A DNA stretch of 64,000 bases, taken from Ascochyta rabiei (Eukaryota; Ascomycota; Dothideomycetes; Pleosporales; Didymellaceae). The notes under the pieces are model-generated. The model was not told where the DNA came from, did not search any database, and saw nothing but the letters and a program-made list of their open reading frames with translations. The number at the start of each line of letters is the position of its first letter. Position 1 is the first letter of the stretch. This document shows, one piece after another, positions 24,438-37,023 of this stretch. Location: assembly GCF_004011695.2 (NCBI RefSeq), contig NC_082421.1, positions 682,001 to 746,000 of the forward strand, in the 5' to 3' direction. The position numbers and the translations under genes are program-made.

Positions 24438-27400
24438 ATGGCCGCGGTCATGTCTGCAAAGCGTCCACGCGCTCTTACCAACGGCATAGACGTGGTGGGC
24501 GGCGTTGGACATGGCGGTCGCGTACGCTGGCTGCGATCATTTAACTGTGAAAGGGCTGACAGCCATAGAACAAACGGCCACGACAATCCCCGCCAGAAGA
24601 CGAAGAGCGATCTACGAGTGTCCACGATACGGACGACAGCGACGACGGCGAACGGGATGCCACCCGCGAGAACGACCAGATGATCTGGGCTACGCAGCAG
24701 GTCCAGAAGGACTTTGGTGCTAGCAAGAATGTGCAGAACGTGCCGACCGACTCTGGCATCATCGAGGAAATCCGATGCGTCAATTTCATGTGTCACGTCA
24801 ATCTGGTCATCACCTTGGGGCCTCTGATCAACTTCATCATTGGACACAACGGTAGTGGAAAGAGCGCAGTGCTCACGGCCCTCCAGATTTGCCTGGGTGG
24901 TAAAGCGACGGCCACCAACCGTGCGCAGAACCTCAAAAGCCTAATCAAAGAAGGAGAGGATCATAGCAGCGTGCGCGTCCGGATCAAGAACCAGGGTCCG
25001 CTGGCATTCAAACCCCACCTGTACGGCAAATCGATTTCTGTCGAGAGACATTTCACCGTTACTGGAGCTTCGGGTTTCAAGCTGAGGGATGAAAACGACA
25101 AGATTGTCACCACGAAGAAGGCAGAGCTAGAAGACATCATGGACGCATTCTCCATGCAGATTGATAACCCAATGAACGTACTCACACAAGATATGGCACG
25201 GCAGTTCCTAAACCATTCTACTCCAAAAGACAAGTACAAGTTCTTCCTCGCGGGCACGCAGCTTGAGACCCTCCACCGAGACTACCAGCAGATTGAGTCC
25301 TCGCTGGAGTTGATGAATAGTCGGGAAGAGATTACAAAGGAGATTATCGACAGTCGCCGGAAGGAGATGGAGATTCTGGTATCCAAGGCTAAACGCGCAG
25401 GCAGTCTTGAACAGATGCGTAGCAAAGAGCGCGAGCTCGTCAAACAGGCAGCCTGGGCGAAAGTGGAGGAGGACGAAGAGGAGCTGGCAGAGGTCGAGAC
25501 TGAGATCACACGCTTGGATGGTCTTATTGAAACAAGGACTGCGGAAGCGAATGACGCGTCTATTGCTTTCGAACGTGCAGACGCAGCAGTCACAGGCGCG
25601 CAGGAAGATGTTACCGAAACAACAACTCAGATGGAACCAAAGCAGCAGGCAGTGCAAGAATGCCAAGAGAAGTTCCAGGCTGTGAGACAAGAGATGCTCA
25701 ACCTGCAGTCTGACGAAAGAAAAGCTCGCAGCGACATAACCATGAAGAGGAAACAAGTCACTGACTTGACCGCTGAGATAGCCCAGCTCAAGCAGCGACA
25801 AGCCGAGGCTGATAATGGGCTCTACGCCGAGAAGCAGCGAGAGCTCGAAGAAGCCAGAGCGGACTGCGAGCAGAGGACAGAAACATACACCACGCACAAC
25901 GCAAACCTTCCAGAACTCCAGAAGCAACTAAGGGACACACGGCAAGAGCAGTACATGGCGGATCAAGCGGCTGAAAGTGTCCGAAAGGATGAAGACCGTA
26001 TCAGAGCAACTATTCGTAACCTGCGAGGAGACAGCCGTGACTGGATGACTGCATACCAGAATCCTGATAGACTACGGAAGCTACTTCGCGCTATCGAAAG
26101 CGACAGCAGGTTTCGCGAAGCGCCAGTGGGCCCTCTTGGACGCCATGTCAAACTGGTAAATGCAGATTGGGGTTACATATTGGAGAAGCAGTTTGGTTCA
26201 GCTTTGAACGGATTTGTGGTAACGAGCAAACCGGACCAAACCATCCTGGCTGAATTGATGAGAAGAAACGGATGGTGAGTCGGCACGAGCTGCACGCGCA
26301 GATGCATCAACTAACTCTGAAGGCAATCGCCCATTTTCATAGGGAGCAAAAACCGTATCGACACTTCCCGACACGAGCCGGACAAGTCTCTGATGACTTG
26401 GATGAGAGCACTAAATGTACGCGCTGCATGCACAACCACGTTGCGAACTAAGAATGACTGACCTCTTGCAGATTGACAACGATCTTGTGCGGAACCAATT
26501 CATCATCAATCAAGGTTTCGAACAAACGGTGCTCATCCCAAACTCTGACGAGGGCGCGCGATTCATGGCCGACCGAGGACCAATGAGCAGCAATGTCAAG
26601 ATGTGCTTTACGTTCTCCAACGGCGACAAAAGACGTGGCCGTGTGATAAATTACACGGGAGGCGGCGGTGTCAACAACAGTCCGATCGATGAATACAGAG
26701 GGCAGTTGCGTATGCAGGTTGACAAAGAGGACCAGATCAGGTATGCCTGCCAACTTCTGTCTGACGACTTCGCTAAACAGCTCCAAGGCAGGAGGAAGAG
26801 CGACTCGAGCATGCCATGCGTGCCACGCGTGACGCCCAGCAAGAGTCTAAGAGCCTCCTGGAACAAGTCAATGCCTGCAAAGCTCGTGAAGCAAACCACT
26901 CACGTCTCAAGAAGCAGCTCCAGCACGCGCTCCAGAAAGCCCAAGATCGTATGGAGAGGCTCGAGGCAGACTTGAGTGATGCAACGCCCGATGCCGCTGC
27001 CATTGAGGTGCTCGAAGAGCAGCTGGCTACTGCTAAAGAGGACCAGAAGCGATGCGAAGACGTGTATGAAGACATGGTCGAGAAGAAGCTTTCGCTGGGC
27101 GACGAGAATGCCATCAATAAGAGGGCGCTGGACGCTGCGCAAAAAGAAGTCGAGGACCTGCAGTTCAAGCTGGCCAAGGCGCAGGCGAAAGTCAGGACAA
27201 TGCAAGGCAAGCGAGAAGATGCACTCAAAGCTAAGAACAAGGCTCTGGAGTCGATTCAAGCCGTTGAGGAGAACCGAAAGCTGTGGGAAGATGAGCGTGT
27301 TCAGAAACAAGCCATTGTTGACGAACGAATCGCCGAAGCCAGGCCAGTGGCACCTGAGCGCGTTGCCGTGCCGCGAGGCAAAACCCACGACGACCTGGTC

Positions 27401-28051
27401 AACACGCTTCGAAGACTTGAGAAAACAAGGCACGATACGGAGAAGGAGTTGGGCGGGTCTCAGCAGGACCTTTTGCGGAAAGCCAACGAGGCCAAGGTAG
27501 CGCACAAAGAGGCCACAGACGAGTACCAGAGCATCGGAAACATCAAGAACCACCTCATCAGGACTCTGAAGCACCGGCAAGAGCGATGGAAGCAGTTCCG
27601 CTCCGGAATTTCGGTGCGGGCTCGTGTGACGTTCAGCTACCTGCTTGCGGAGCGCAAGTTCCGCGGCGAGCTCAAGATTGATCACAGAAGCCAGGCTCTT
27701 GACATCCATGTGCAACCAGATAGCATGGAGAAGTCAGGGGGCGGCAGGCAGACCAAAACGCTCTCTGGCGGCGAGAAGTCGTTTTCGACGGTGTGTCTGT
27801 TGCTCTCGCTCTGGGATGCCATGGGCTCGCCTATCCGCTGCCTGGATGAGTTTGACGTGTTCATGGACAGCGTCAACCGGGACCGCAGTATGAACATGAT
27901 CATCACAGCGGCGAGACGCTCGATCGGGAGGCAGTTCATCTTCATCACGCCGCAATCGATGAACAACGTGCAGCAAGACTCGGACGTGAAGATCATCCGC
28001 ATGACGGATCCTGAGCGTGGCCAGACGGCGCTCCCTTACACACGAGCGTAG
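24438..28051 (+). CDS. SMC6: Structural maintenance of chromosomes protein 6 (Smc5/6 complex)
   Basis: ATPase arm of the Smc5/6 complex, which acts in recombinational repair and replication-fork stability. Exons 24438-24521, 24569-26274, 26323-26416, 26472-26740 and 26788-28051; introns of 47, 48, 55 and 47 bp; 1,138 aa, the usual length. Walker A GHNGSGKSA lies at about residue 119, followed by the conserved start of the N-terminal ATPase lobe (IRCVNFMCHVNL). Then come the first coiled-coil arm, the hinge (about 500-700), the second arm, the ABC signature KTLSGGEKSFSTVCLLLSLW at about 1043 and Walker B (CLDEFDVFMD). The N-terminal acidic low-complexity segment spans the first intron. All five exons join in frame. 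Confidence is high for SMC6 rather than SMC5 because of the signature and Walker B wording. Confidence 0.95.
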
Positions 28052-28718
28052 AGGAAGGCAATTTGAAGGCAGCATTTGTGGGCATCTTTCGGTGAACATG
28101 GAGAGGACGGCGCGTGTGGATGGTGGTTTGTGGTTCTGTCATGGTTATACCCCAGTCGGCGTTGGCGTCTCCGGATCTGCATCGGGTGGTACGCAGTGCG
28201 GCATGCAGTGCCTTGCATGGATCAAGGGCATTGCATGACGGCAGGACAGCTGGTGTTGGGAGGCATTTGTCTGGAAGCGATCCAATCCACCTTGTTTGAG
28301 ACACCTGGATTGGAGGGCGATGAGGTTGTGCGTGTTGCATCAAGCTGGGCTCCGTTGGTGCCTGACCAGGTTGAGGCGTGCACGTGTCAGCTGGTGATTG
28401 TCCGGAGGAAGAGCGTTGTTGCACCAGGGGCCAAACGCCTCGTAAATGCGCTCAACGCCGCATAGCCGCAAAGCCGCAAAGTCGCAAAGTCGCAAAATCG
28501 CAAAGCCGCAAAGCCGCAAAGCCGGTTGGCCGCCGATGATGATTGGCCAGCGGGCGGGCAACCGCGACGACCAACAACGCGACGGTCAGCCTCACTCCTT
28601 CACGCAACTGCTCGCGCCACGCTGCGACCGAGGTGAAGTCTTGCCTGGCACCCGTCCTCCGATGAGGGCGCTCCACTCCCGGCCGCCCATGACATGATCC
28701 CAGCGCTACGACAGCGAC
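28052..28718. other. Intergenic with octanucleotide tandem repeat
   Basis: About 670 bp between SMC6 and the F-box gene. It contains the eight-copy GCCGCAAA repeat (28457-28520). Frames through the repeat encode artificial Lys/Ser/Arg repeats and are not taken as genes. Confidence 0.55.
28457..28520. repeat. Tandem octanucleotide repeat, unit GCCGCAAA, 8 copies
   Basis: Eight contiguous 8-bp units: GCCGCATA once, GCCGCAAA twice, GTCGCAAA twice, ATCGCAAA once, GCCGCAAA twice. Variation is confined to the first two positions and the end of the first unit. Confidence 0.95.
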
Positions 28719-31680
28719 ATGGCTTCTCCACTCTCCACACCCGCTAGCCCCAGGACCTCGTCGCCGTTGACGCTCGACGACGACACTGCACAGTCGCTCT
28801 CGTCGTCGCCAGATGGCGTCCAGGGCGTTGCGACACAGAGGGGGCCGGACCATGTCTGGCCGAGCCACGTTGCTGTGCCCAACGCCGCCGGCGCATCCCC
28901 CACAGCGGAGCCCGCGAGGCCAGAGCAGCATGCACCGAGCGCAAAAGGAAAGGAGAAGGCTGCCAAGCGCCCGCTGCGGTTGCTGGACCTGCCCGTGGAC
29001 GTGCTGAGGGAAATCATTCACCAGGTACGTCTGGCGTGGGCGCACGTGTAGACTGCCATGCGCCGTCCTGCACCGCATCCCACCACACCACCGTAGCACT
29101 CCATCCATCACCGCCGCAACACGGGCTGACCATGGCCCTCCACAGCTTCCGCACACAAACGACCTGACGTCCCTCTCTCTCTGCCACACCGCCCTCCACC
29201 GCCTCGCCATCCCATGCATATACTCGCGCTTCGACATTGTCTGGCCTGACGAGAGCACCCACATGGAGCCACGCTCCGGCGTCGACGCCCTTACCTATGG
29301 CCTCGCAACGCTCGTCATGGGAGACGACTGCTTCCCACACCAGAACCAACGCTACCGCGAGCATGCCGTGCCCGCCCCGAACAACCAAGCTTCGACGCCC
29401 TACCCTATTCCCCGCCGCCGGTTCGGCAACTACTACGGCCAGTTCACCAAGAAGTTCTCCCTCGGCAACGGCCCGCAAGCCTGGGTGCAGGAGTATGTCA
29501 TCACCAAGGAGAGCGGGAAGATGCTGGGAACGCTGGTTGCGCTTGCCATTGCACGCATGATCAACCTGGAAACCTTCGTCTGGGACATGCCTACCGGAGT
29601 GCTGCGCGACGTGTGGCTAGCGCTGTCCAGTCTCGCTGGCCGAACCGATGGCGATGACTGTCGCCTCGAGCGTCTGTGGATTCGCTGGCACGACAACACA
29701 ATCGATGCGCCTGTTCCTCCACCTGCCCCGCCCATGATGCTCAACAACGCGAATCTGCCAGCTCCTCCAAACGCCACGCACCCAAGCGGCGTAGGCTCCA
29801 TGCCACCCCCGATCGTTCCGCCTCAGCCGTTCTCAGCGAACAGCATTACAGCACTGGAACGCATCGAACATCCTACCTTCTCCGTCATCCCGCCGCTGAA
29901 GAGCTTGAGCGTGCTGGATATCGACGAGCTGCCGTATCTAGACGAGATGAGCATCTTGATTGCAAGGTCGCAGAAGAAACTGCGGGAGCTCCGTGTCGGC
30001 ATCGCCCCCCACGCGCAGCAACGGGACTGGGTCACAGTGTGGGATGGTGATGGGCTCCATCAAGTTGACTACAGTGCTACAACAACGGCAGCAAGCTCGA
30101 TAGGCGAAAAGAGACTGGGTGGTGTGCTCGGTGTGCTTGTGGGCCGGATCCACAACATGCGTCACTCTGAAGAATCTCCTCAGAAACCTGGTGTAAGTGG
30201 ATCGCAGGGTTGTGCGGTCAAGTCAACGCCTGTCAAGCCGACGATTTCGAACCCTCTACCCTCCATAGCATCGCTTTCGATCCAGGACAGAGACTCTGAG
30301 CAGGATGTGGATCACTTCGGGAATCCAATGGAGGAATCGACCATCACAGAGGGTATCAGCCTGTTCAACGAGAATCTCCCAGCCAGTGCTGAATCATTTG
30401 TTTCAACGAAGAGTCTACCAGCTAGCCCGGCGACAACGAGGAAGCTTTCGGAGCCGGCTAACGCCAGGAGTGGTGCATTTACTTCAACATCAGAGGAGGA
30501 AGAGCTGCTGAACGGCAAGTTGAAACTGGAGGTCCTAGAGCTCGAACGCATACCGCTCTCTGTGTCGGTGCTGCGGAGGGCGTTCGACTGGTCAATTCTT
30601 TCGACTCTGACGCTACTACACTGCAGCAACCACGAACAGCTGTGGAAGGTGCTGCGACGAACTTATACCCCACGCACTGGCTACCCTGGATCGCCATCTG
30701 CATCGAAAGCCTTCAAGGCTTCATACACGCTCCGATCTGAGTACCAATTGAACTTGAAGCGGATCCACACCAACACGGTCTCGCCATCTCTCATTTCCTT
30801 CCTCAAAGAGACGCTAGCACCAAACAGTCTCGAGGTCCTTTTCCTGCAGGAAGGCCGCTCATACTCGTCTACGGTGACAGTAGACGCCATATACCGCGGC
30901 CCAATGCGAAGGCACAAAGCAAGTCTCAAGAAATTGATGATTGACAGCAGTGAGAAGGGACCAGATGGGCACACAACCACGAGTTCGAGATGGCGGCGAT
31001 GGATGATGAACCACGAGATTCTGACTTTCATCACGAGCGGAAGAATGAGCAGTCTGAGAGAGCTGGCCGTATCGATCGATTACAAGGACTGGGTAGGTCT
31101 CTTTCTTACATTGCGCTGGACGAGAGTGGTCGTACTAACAGCTCGGCAGCATCACTTCCTCCAACGCCTCCCCTTCATCCCGCACATCCGCTCCCTTTAC
31201 ATCCCTTTCATCGCCGACCACGCGCACGGTAACAATATTGACCCACGGGAACTTGCCTACCAAATTCTCGACATTGTGCACCTACGCCCAGAAATTGAAC
31301 TCTGCTACATGGGCCTCACCCACAAGTGTTTTGAGATACTGGAAAATCGACCGACGAACTACGACCTACGAAGCGATAGCATGAGTGGCGAGGGTGGAGC
31401 GGGCGCGCATGGCTACGTGGGCCACGATCCAGCCATGATCAGCGATGACGAGAGCGAGGCGACAGAAGATGAGGATGATGACGACGACAACGGGGCGGCG
31501 GGACTTGCTGTGGAGGAGGAGACGGAGAGCGAGGCGAGCGAAAGTAACGAGGCAGACAGCGACGACGAATCATTCATGCATGAGGAGCATAGGGGCCCAA
31601 AGCTTAGGGTGCGCGAGATTCTGTTCTACGAAGAGAGAGTGGAAGCGTTTAGGAGGAGGCATGGTGTGCTGAGGCCTTAG
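28719..31680 (+). CDS. F-box domain protein
   Basis: Exons 28719-29024, 29146-31092 and 31150-31680; introns of 121 and 57 bp; 927 aa. The F-box spans the first intron (LRLLDLPVDVLREIIHQ | LPHTNDLTSLSLCHTALHRLAIPCIY), so the protein probably recruits a substrate to an SCF ubiquitin ligase through Skp1. The long middle and C-terminal part is fungal-type sequence with leucine-rich stretches (LSVLDIDELPYL, LKLEVLELERIPL, LSTLTLLHCSN, FLQRLPFIPHIRSLYIPFIADH), suggesting a repeat-like substrate domain, and ends in an acidic tail. The second intron is 57 bp, divisible by three and without stops, so it could be read through. Splicing gives YKDW|HHFLQRL, which fits the family as I remember it. The substrate is unknown. 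Confidence 0.85.
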
Positions 31681-32162
31681 AGAGGCTCATCCTGGAGGGC
31701 AGGAGGTAACGGGATCTTCTTGTGCTACTATGCTGCATCTCCTACACCGAACAAGCGGCAACGACGGCGTAGATTGGCGTACCAAGGGAGGCATCGTCCT
31801 CTGGGGGGGTTCGGTCTGGCTTTGTTTCACGATAGTACGACTGTAACTCTACATGCACTGTGGATACGTCGAGCGATAGGACAGAGTGTTATGCAGTGCA
31901 CCTGAGAACACAAGATGGGCCAATGCATAACTATAGCCAGTGCAAGGAAGCCCACGTGCTTTCGCGTATCGATAGGCGCGTCCAGTTCACCGGCAACCGC
32001 GACGAACAAACACGCAAACCAAACACAGTCCTCACGATGCACGAATGATATCCCACAGTCCCCAGGCGCACACCTTCATCCACGACCATCATCCCCCCTC
32101 TATCCACAACCGCGTAAGCACCGCCATCGAAGCGGGGGTCCGCACCTCTTCCGCAGCCCACC
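31681..32162. other. Intergenic; APC2 promoter
   Basis: About 480 bp between the F-box gene and APC2. No coding frame is supported. Confidence 0.55.
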
Positions 32163-34922
32163 ATGGACCACGCAACCCTGGTCTTCTCCTCCGTCTTCCC
32201 CGTTCTCTCGCTCTCGCACACAACCCCCACGCCCGTCGCGACACCAGACTTGGGCTTCACGGCGCCGGGCGCGTCCTTTGGCAGCCCTTACATACCGCGA
32301 CAGCACGAGCTGCACGACAACACACAACACCGAAGTGTCAAGCGCACAATAGCATGGAGCTGCGCAACGAGATTCTTGAGCTTGGACAAAGTAGTGCCTG
32401 CCGTGCCACGAATCCTGCATCGGACGCGCGAGGTGGAGGACGCGCTTGTTTATCTGCTCGTGGGCGAGGGTAGAGTTGAGGATGGAGCGCGGCACGGCGA
32501 AGAGGGACTACTGGAGTGGTATACGAATGAGTGCCGCTTGCATTTTGCGAACAACGTCCGTCCGGGGCTAGAAGAGCTGTGGACAGACGAGGTCAAGCTT
32601 GCACGAAGCTGGGATGTGCTCGACGAGAGCCAGACGGTCCTGGAGCAGGTGCAGAACGTGTACCTGGAGCCGTTCAACGAGCACGTGCTCCCGTTCTTGC
32701 AGGCGAATGCGAGTGCCACGGTACGGCCGACGAGACCGACAAGGAGGGACGAGGATGATGCGGCCGAGCATGCCAAGTGGAAGTTCAGGAGAGATGTGCA
32801 TGCGTTGTTTGCGCATTGCATCACACCGCGCCGCTACTCCAAGACGCTGAGCTATGTGCTGTACGATGCCGGGTGCAGGTTGTTCCGCATACACACACGG
32901 CAGGACGGCGTGCAGCCCAGCGCTGCTCCAGAAGACACGCCGGAGTTGAGGCAACAGATGACCACGCTTCTGCAGGGTTTAGAGCGCGTTGGTCTCGGTG
33001 GTGAGACTGCGCAGAAGGCATTCGCTCATGCGACGAACAAGCTGCTTGACTCATTCGTCAACAGCCATTACCTGAAGGTCGACTGGTACTCGAGGAAGTC
33101 AGTCGTGCCGCAGTTGAAGCTGTGGATCCGCGATGGCTTTTGCCCACTGATCGAGCTCGTGCTGGAGTGCTTGCGATGCGAGCAGAGCACTATACTACCC
33201 ACCGAGGTGACCTCATGGCAGGAGATGGCGCTAGGTAGGCTGGGACGCGTTCGAGTCGATAATCTCTTCGACTTTGTCATCAACTGGGACAAGAGCTTGG
33301 GCGCCATTCTCGACATCAAAGACTACCTCAAAGTTGCGGGAGCGAAACAAAATCTCACCTCGAGCTTCTCGCAGCAGGTCTCACGACGGTTGCTGCACCC
33401 AGGTGCTACCACAACATACATCCTCAACATCTACATCTCTATCATCCGCGCGTTTCATGAGCTGGAGCCGAAAGGTGTCCTGCTCGAAAGAGTCGCCAGG
33501 CCGATTCGACGGTACCTGAAGGAGCGAGAAGACACAGCGCGGATCATCATATCGAGTCTGCTCACCGACCTGTCGGATGAGACAGGCAGCAAGTTCTCCT
33601 CCAACAGCGAGCTGTCATACGAGATCGCCAGCGAGATGGCCAAGCCCCTTGCAAATCTTGGCCAGGAAGCAGACGAGGAGCTGAACTGGAACGACATGAA
33701 CTGGCAGCCGCTACCACAGGATGCTTCGCCTGACTACAAAAAGTCAAAGGTGGAAGACGTCATATGGTTCCTTCTCACGCTGTGGGAGCGCGATGACTTC
33801 ATCAACGAACTGAAGAACATCCTCGGCGACCACCTCCTCCGCTGCCAGGACCCAGAGTACGAGAAAGAGATTCGACTGCTCGAGCTCATCAAGATGCGTC
33901 TGGGCGACAACAACCTTCAAGCATGCGAAGTTATGCTCCGCGATGTCCTGGACTCAAAGCGCATCAACGCCTCCATCCGCGCCGCCACAACCTCATCGTC
34001 TAGTCAAGCTTTCTTCACTCCCGAAACCCATTCCAGGAACCCACAAACACCAGATGGCCGACACCCACGAACCCCTCAACCTCGTCGTCCTGCCCACAGT
34101 CCTGCTCACCCCGCACCCTCCACACCTGCCGCCGCCGCATCTGCAGGCCCGTCACTCAATGCACAAATCCTATCGTCCTTCTTCTGGCCGCTGCTACGCG
34201 ACGATGACTTCCGCGTCCCCGCCGAGATCTCCGCCCTGCAAGAACAGTACGGCCAGAACTTTTCCCGCATCAAGGGCATGCGGAAACTGCGCTGGATGAA
34301 CGCCCTGGGTAACGGCTCCGTCACACTTGAATTTGCAGACCGGACCGAAAACTTTGAAGGCTTGACGCCCTGGCAAGTCAGCGTCGTGCATGCGTTCCAG
34401 CCGCAAGCCGACGAAGCGCACATCGCAGCCAAACAAACAAAGAGCGGAGAGGGCATCAGCAGAAACGTCACCCAGCTCGAGGAGATGCTCGACATGGACG
34501 AGTCGCTCGTACGCCAAGCAGCAGCGTTCTGGGTAGGCAAGTCAGTGTTGCGAGAAACAGGGCCAGACACATATGCCATCATCGAGACGCTGCCAACGTC
34601 CGGTTCGAAAACAAAGGCCGACGAGGATGCAGCAGCCGCAGCAGCAGAGATGGCAGCCGTCGAAGCAGCGCAGCAGCCTGCTGCTGTGCGGAGCCAAGAG
34701 GACTTGCTCAACGAGAAGAAGGACGTCTACGCTGCTTTTATCATCGGCATGTTGACAGCACAGGGCAATATGCCCGTCAAGCGTATACTCATGATGATGC
34801 GCATGATGGTCGTAGGCGGCTTCCCATTCGGCGAGGACGAAGTCGCGACGCTATTGCAGGAACTCGAGGGAGAAGGCAAAGTAGTCGGGTTGGGAGGCGA
34901 TACGTGGGGCGTGAAGAAGTGA
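32163..34922 (+). CDS. APC2: Anaphase-promoting complex subunit 2 (cullin-like)
   Basis: Scaffold subunit of the APC/C ubiquitin ligase, pairing with the RING subunit Apc11 to degrade securin and cyclins. A single uninterrupted exon of 919 codons, unusual in this intron-rich window. The N-terminal half is helical cullin-repeat-like sequence (NECRLHFANNVRPGLEELW, LKLWIRDGFCPLIELVLECL). The cullin homology region follows (YKKSKVEDVIWFLLTLWERDDF, EKEIRLLELIKMRLGDNNLQ, SFFWPLLRDDDFRVP, LRWMNALGNGSVTLEF, FEGLTPWQVSVVHAFQ). The last about 70 residues are the APC2-type winged-helix (VYAAFIIGMLTAQGNMPVKRILMMMR..., GDTWGVKK). A Ser/Pro-rich loop (about residues 610-665) interrupts the cullin region. 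Its stop codon lies 26 bp from the stop of the convergent polygalacturonase gene. Confidence 0.95.
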   Translation: MDHATLVFSSVFPVLSLSHTTPTPVATPDLGFTAPGASFGSPYIPRQHELHDNTQHRSVKRTIAWSCATRFLSLDKVVPAVPRILHRTREVEDALVYLLVGEGRVEDGARHGEEGLLEWYTNECRLHFANNVRPGLEELWTDEVKLARSWDVLDESQTVLEQVQNVYLEPFNEHVLPFLQANASATVRPTRPTRRDEDDAAEHAKWKFRRDVHALFAHCITPRRYSKTLSYVLYDAGCRLFRIHTRQDGVQPSAAPEDTPELRQQMTTLLQGLERVGLGGETAQKAFAHATNKLLDSFVNSHYLKVDWYSRKSVVPQLKLWIRDGFCPLIELVLECLRCEQSTILPTEVTSWQEMALGRLGRVRVDNLFDFVINWDKSLGAILDIKDYLKVAGAKQNLTSSFSQQVSRRLLHPGATTTYILNIYISIIRAFHELEPKGVLLERVARPIRRYLKEREDTARIIISSLLTDLSDETGSKFSSNSELSYEIASEMAKPLANLGQEADEELNWNDMNWQPLPQDASPDYKKSKVEDVIWFLLTLWERDDFINELKNILGDHLLRCQDPEYEKEIRLLELIKMRLGDNNLQACEVMLRDVLDSKRINASIRAATTSSSSQAFFTPETHSRNPQTPDGRHPRTPQPRRPAHSPAHPAPSTPAAAASAGPSLNAQILSSFFWPLLRDDDFRVPAEISALQEQYGQNFSRIKGMRKLRWMNALGNGSVTLEFADRTENFEGLTPWQVSVVHAFQPQADEAHIAAKQTKSGEGISRNVTQLEEMLDMDESLVRQAAAFWVGKSVLRETGPDTYAIIETLPTSGSKTKADEDAAAAAAEMAAVEAAQQPAAVRSQEDLLNEKKDVYAAFIIGMLTAQGNMPVKRILMMMRMMVVGGFPFGEDEVATLLQELEGEGKVVGLGGDTWGVKK

Positions 34923-34948
34923 CTCATTCCCATGGCTACCAGATACGT

Positions 34949-36338
34949 CTAAGCAGGATTATACCCCTTACTCCACCCGGTACAGTTCAGCCCTCCCAAC
35001 AGGCTCTCATCCACATTCCTGCACGTGACCAGATTACTCCCATTCACCGTCCGGATATCCACATTCTCCGCCGTGATCCCCCAACACGTCAGCGGACTCG
35101 AACACACAAGATGCGCAACAATAGGGCTGAAGACGCGGTTCGTCCTGCCGCGAATATTGCGGAACGTCACATCCGTGATGTTCAGCTTACTCGGGTGCTG
35201 GAAACACTCCTCCTCGTCGTCCTGCCCGTAGCACTGCGTGATCGTCAGGCCGTAGTCGACGTCATCCAGCACCATGCCGTCGTAGGTGACGTTGCGGACG
35301 AGGCCCCGCCCCCCGCCGCCGGTCAGGGCCGCGGACTTCTCAGAGTACGCGTCGGGCCATACTTTGATCCGCGCTCCCTCGGACGAATGCGACATGGTGA
35401 TGTTGCGCACCAGTATGTCTTGGACGTAGTCGATTCGTGAGGGGTATTGGCCTAGCGAGCCGACGGAGATGCCGTGCGTGCCGTTGCAGCGCAGGTTCTG
35501 GACGAGTATCGAGGTGCTGTTTGGTTTGAAGGATACGCAGTCTAGTTGTAGATGTCAGTCCTGTGAAGCATGATGTGGAAGGAAGGGGGCAAAACGCACC
35601 GTCGCCATTTGTGATGGTCGAGTTCTCAATCGTGATGCGCTCGCTGCGGTAGATGTCCCAGCCGTCCGTGTTCTTCTCGAAGTTGCCGTTGTTGCTGGTC
35701 GAGAATAGATCTAGACCTGAGTAGACGACGTCGCTGGAATTGGCGATGATGTTGTGCCAGAAGGGCGAGTTGCGCATCTTGAGGCCGCTTACGCTGCCGC
35801 CCTGCAGTCCGACCACGGCGAACAGCACCGGCCGCTTCAGCTTCTTGTTGTTGACGTATTCGTCCCACCATGCTTGCCCGTTGCCTTGCACCACGCCGGA
35901 CCCGTATACGTTGATGTCTGAGCCGCCGAGGATGAAGAAGGATGTCGCGTTTTGGTACTGCAGGTCAAAGGAGTTGGCTTGCCAGTATGTGAGGTTGTCT
36001 GCTGGGAAGGACAGGGTGCCTTGGATGTCGAGGTCTATAGAGGAGAGGCCGGTGAGATTCAAGGGAGAGGCTATTGTGTAGGTCTGCTTCTCGGCAAAGA
36101 TCACATGGCCGCCATCGTTGCAATCTTGAACTGCTTGAAGGATGTTCTCCGCGTCGTCCGTCTTGAGGTCATTGTGAGATTCGGCTACGCAAGTTCTGTT
36201 CCGGTTTGGTGAGGGCAGGGCGTGGAACGGACGTGGTGTGCGAAGTGTTTCAAGAAAGTTCTCAGCGACCGATACTGACGATGCTACAGGAGCGAGCAAC
36301 AACAGAGCAGCTAGAGACGACGTCGTGAGTGCTAACAT
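34949..36338 (-). CDS. Exo-polygalacturonase, GH28, secreted
   Basis: Secreted pectin-degrading enzyme that releases galacturonic acid from polygalacturonan ends. Exons 35600-36338 and 34949-35541, intron of 58 bp; 443 aa. The N-terminal signal peptide is clear (MLALTTSSLAALLLLAPVASS). The right-handed beta-helix carries the GH28 catalytic signatures in order: NTDGWD, DDCVSF (completed across the intron, GD|DC), THGISVGSLG (the GHG site, with Thr before His) and ARIKVWPD (RIK). Many N-x-S/T sites suggest glycosylation. The wording of the core (ISVGSLGQYPSRIDYVQDILVRN) fits exo- rather than endo-polygalacturonases. It fits a plant-associated or saprotrophic life style. No carbon-control site was examined in detail. 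Confidence 0.93.
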
Positions 36339-37023
36339 TTTCGGATTGATGGACGATAGCTACTTTTCTCTCACAACTAACTCCAACGACCAGCGACTGC
36401 TTATATACATCATGGGACAGTCGCTGAATCGCACACAGGCCGAGCTCGACAGCTCCTTCGTCAGGGGAGCCATAGCTGTAGCTCTCCCAAGCTTAGCCTG
36501 CACGTTGGAAAAGCTTTCCGCTGCAAGCTTCCCCAGACTACCCCACAAAGAGCTACTATGCTTTCGGTAGTCCGGGAAGTGGGAGCCGTGGGGTAGAAGC
36601 CAAGCCATTGCGGAGTAGGAGGCCGACATGTGAGGAGGTTGGTGAGATGCAGAGCCTATCATGAACCAGAACCGCAGATCCAGCCAAGGCTTCAAGCACA
36701 CAATCGTCCGAGATGCAGCTGCCTTACTCGATCAGCAAAGGTTTCTTGCCATGTGACGTACCCTTCGAACAGTTATCCGGAGGTGGATAATGCTGGATTC
36801 GGCATGATCAAATGTAGGATCCTGGTTCCGTTGTTCCACCAATCATATGGTCGGACCTCCGCAGTTGGCTTGCGAACTTGGTATCCGAAAGGCTGGGGAT
36901 GGGACCTTGATGCTCGTGTTGGAAAAACCAAAGGCTTCGTCGCTGTCAGCTCTTATATGTAGAGCCGTCATCCGGACAGGGGTCAGACAGCCAGACGTAG
37001 ATGGCCCATAGTTGAGATTGGGC
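36339..37023. other. Intergenic; polygalacturonase promoter
   Basis: About 685 bp between the polygalacturonase start and the VPS51 stop. No coding frame is supported. Confidence 0.55.

Noticed and set aside
31093..31149. Treating the 57-bp stop-free segment in the F-box gene as coding
   Set aside because: It begins GTAGGT, has a CTAAC branch and ends GGCAG, and its removal joins YKDW to HHFLQRL, which fits the family as I remember it. RNA data could overturn this.
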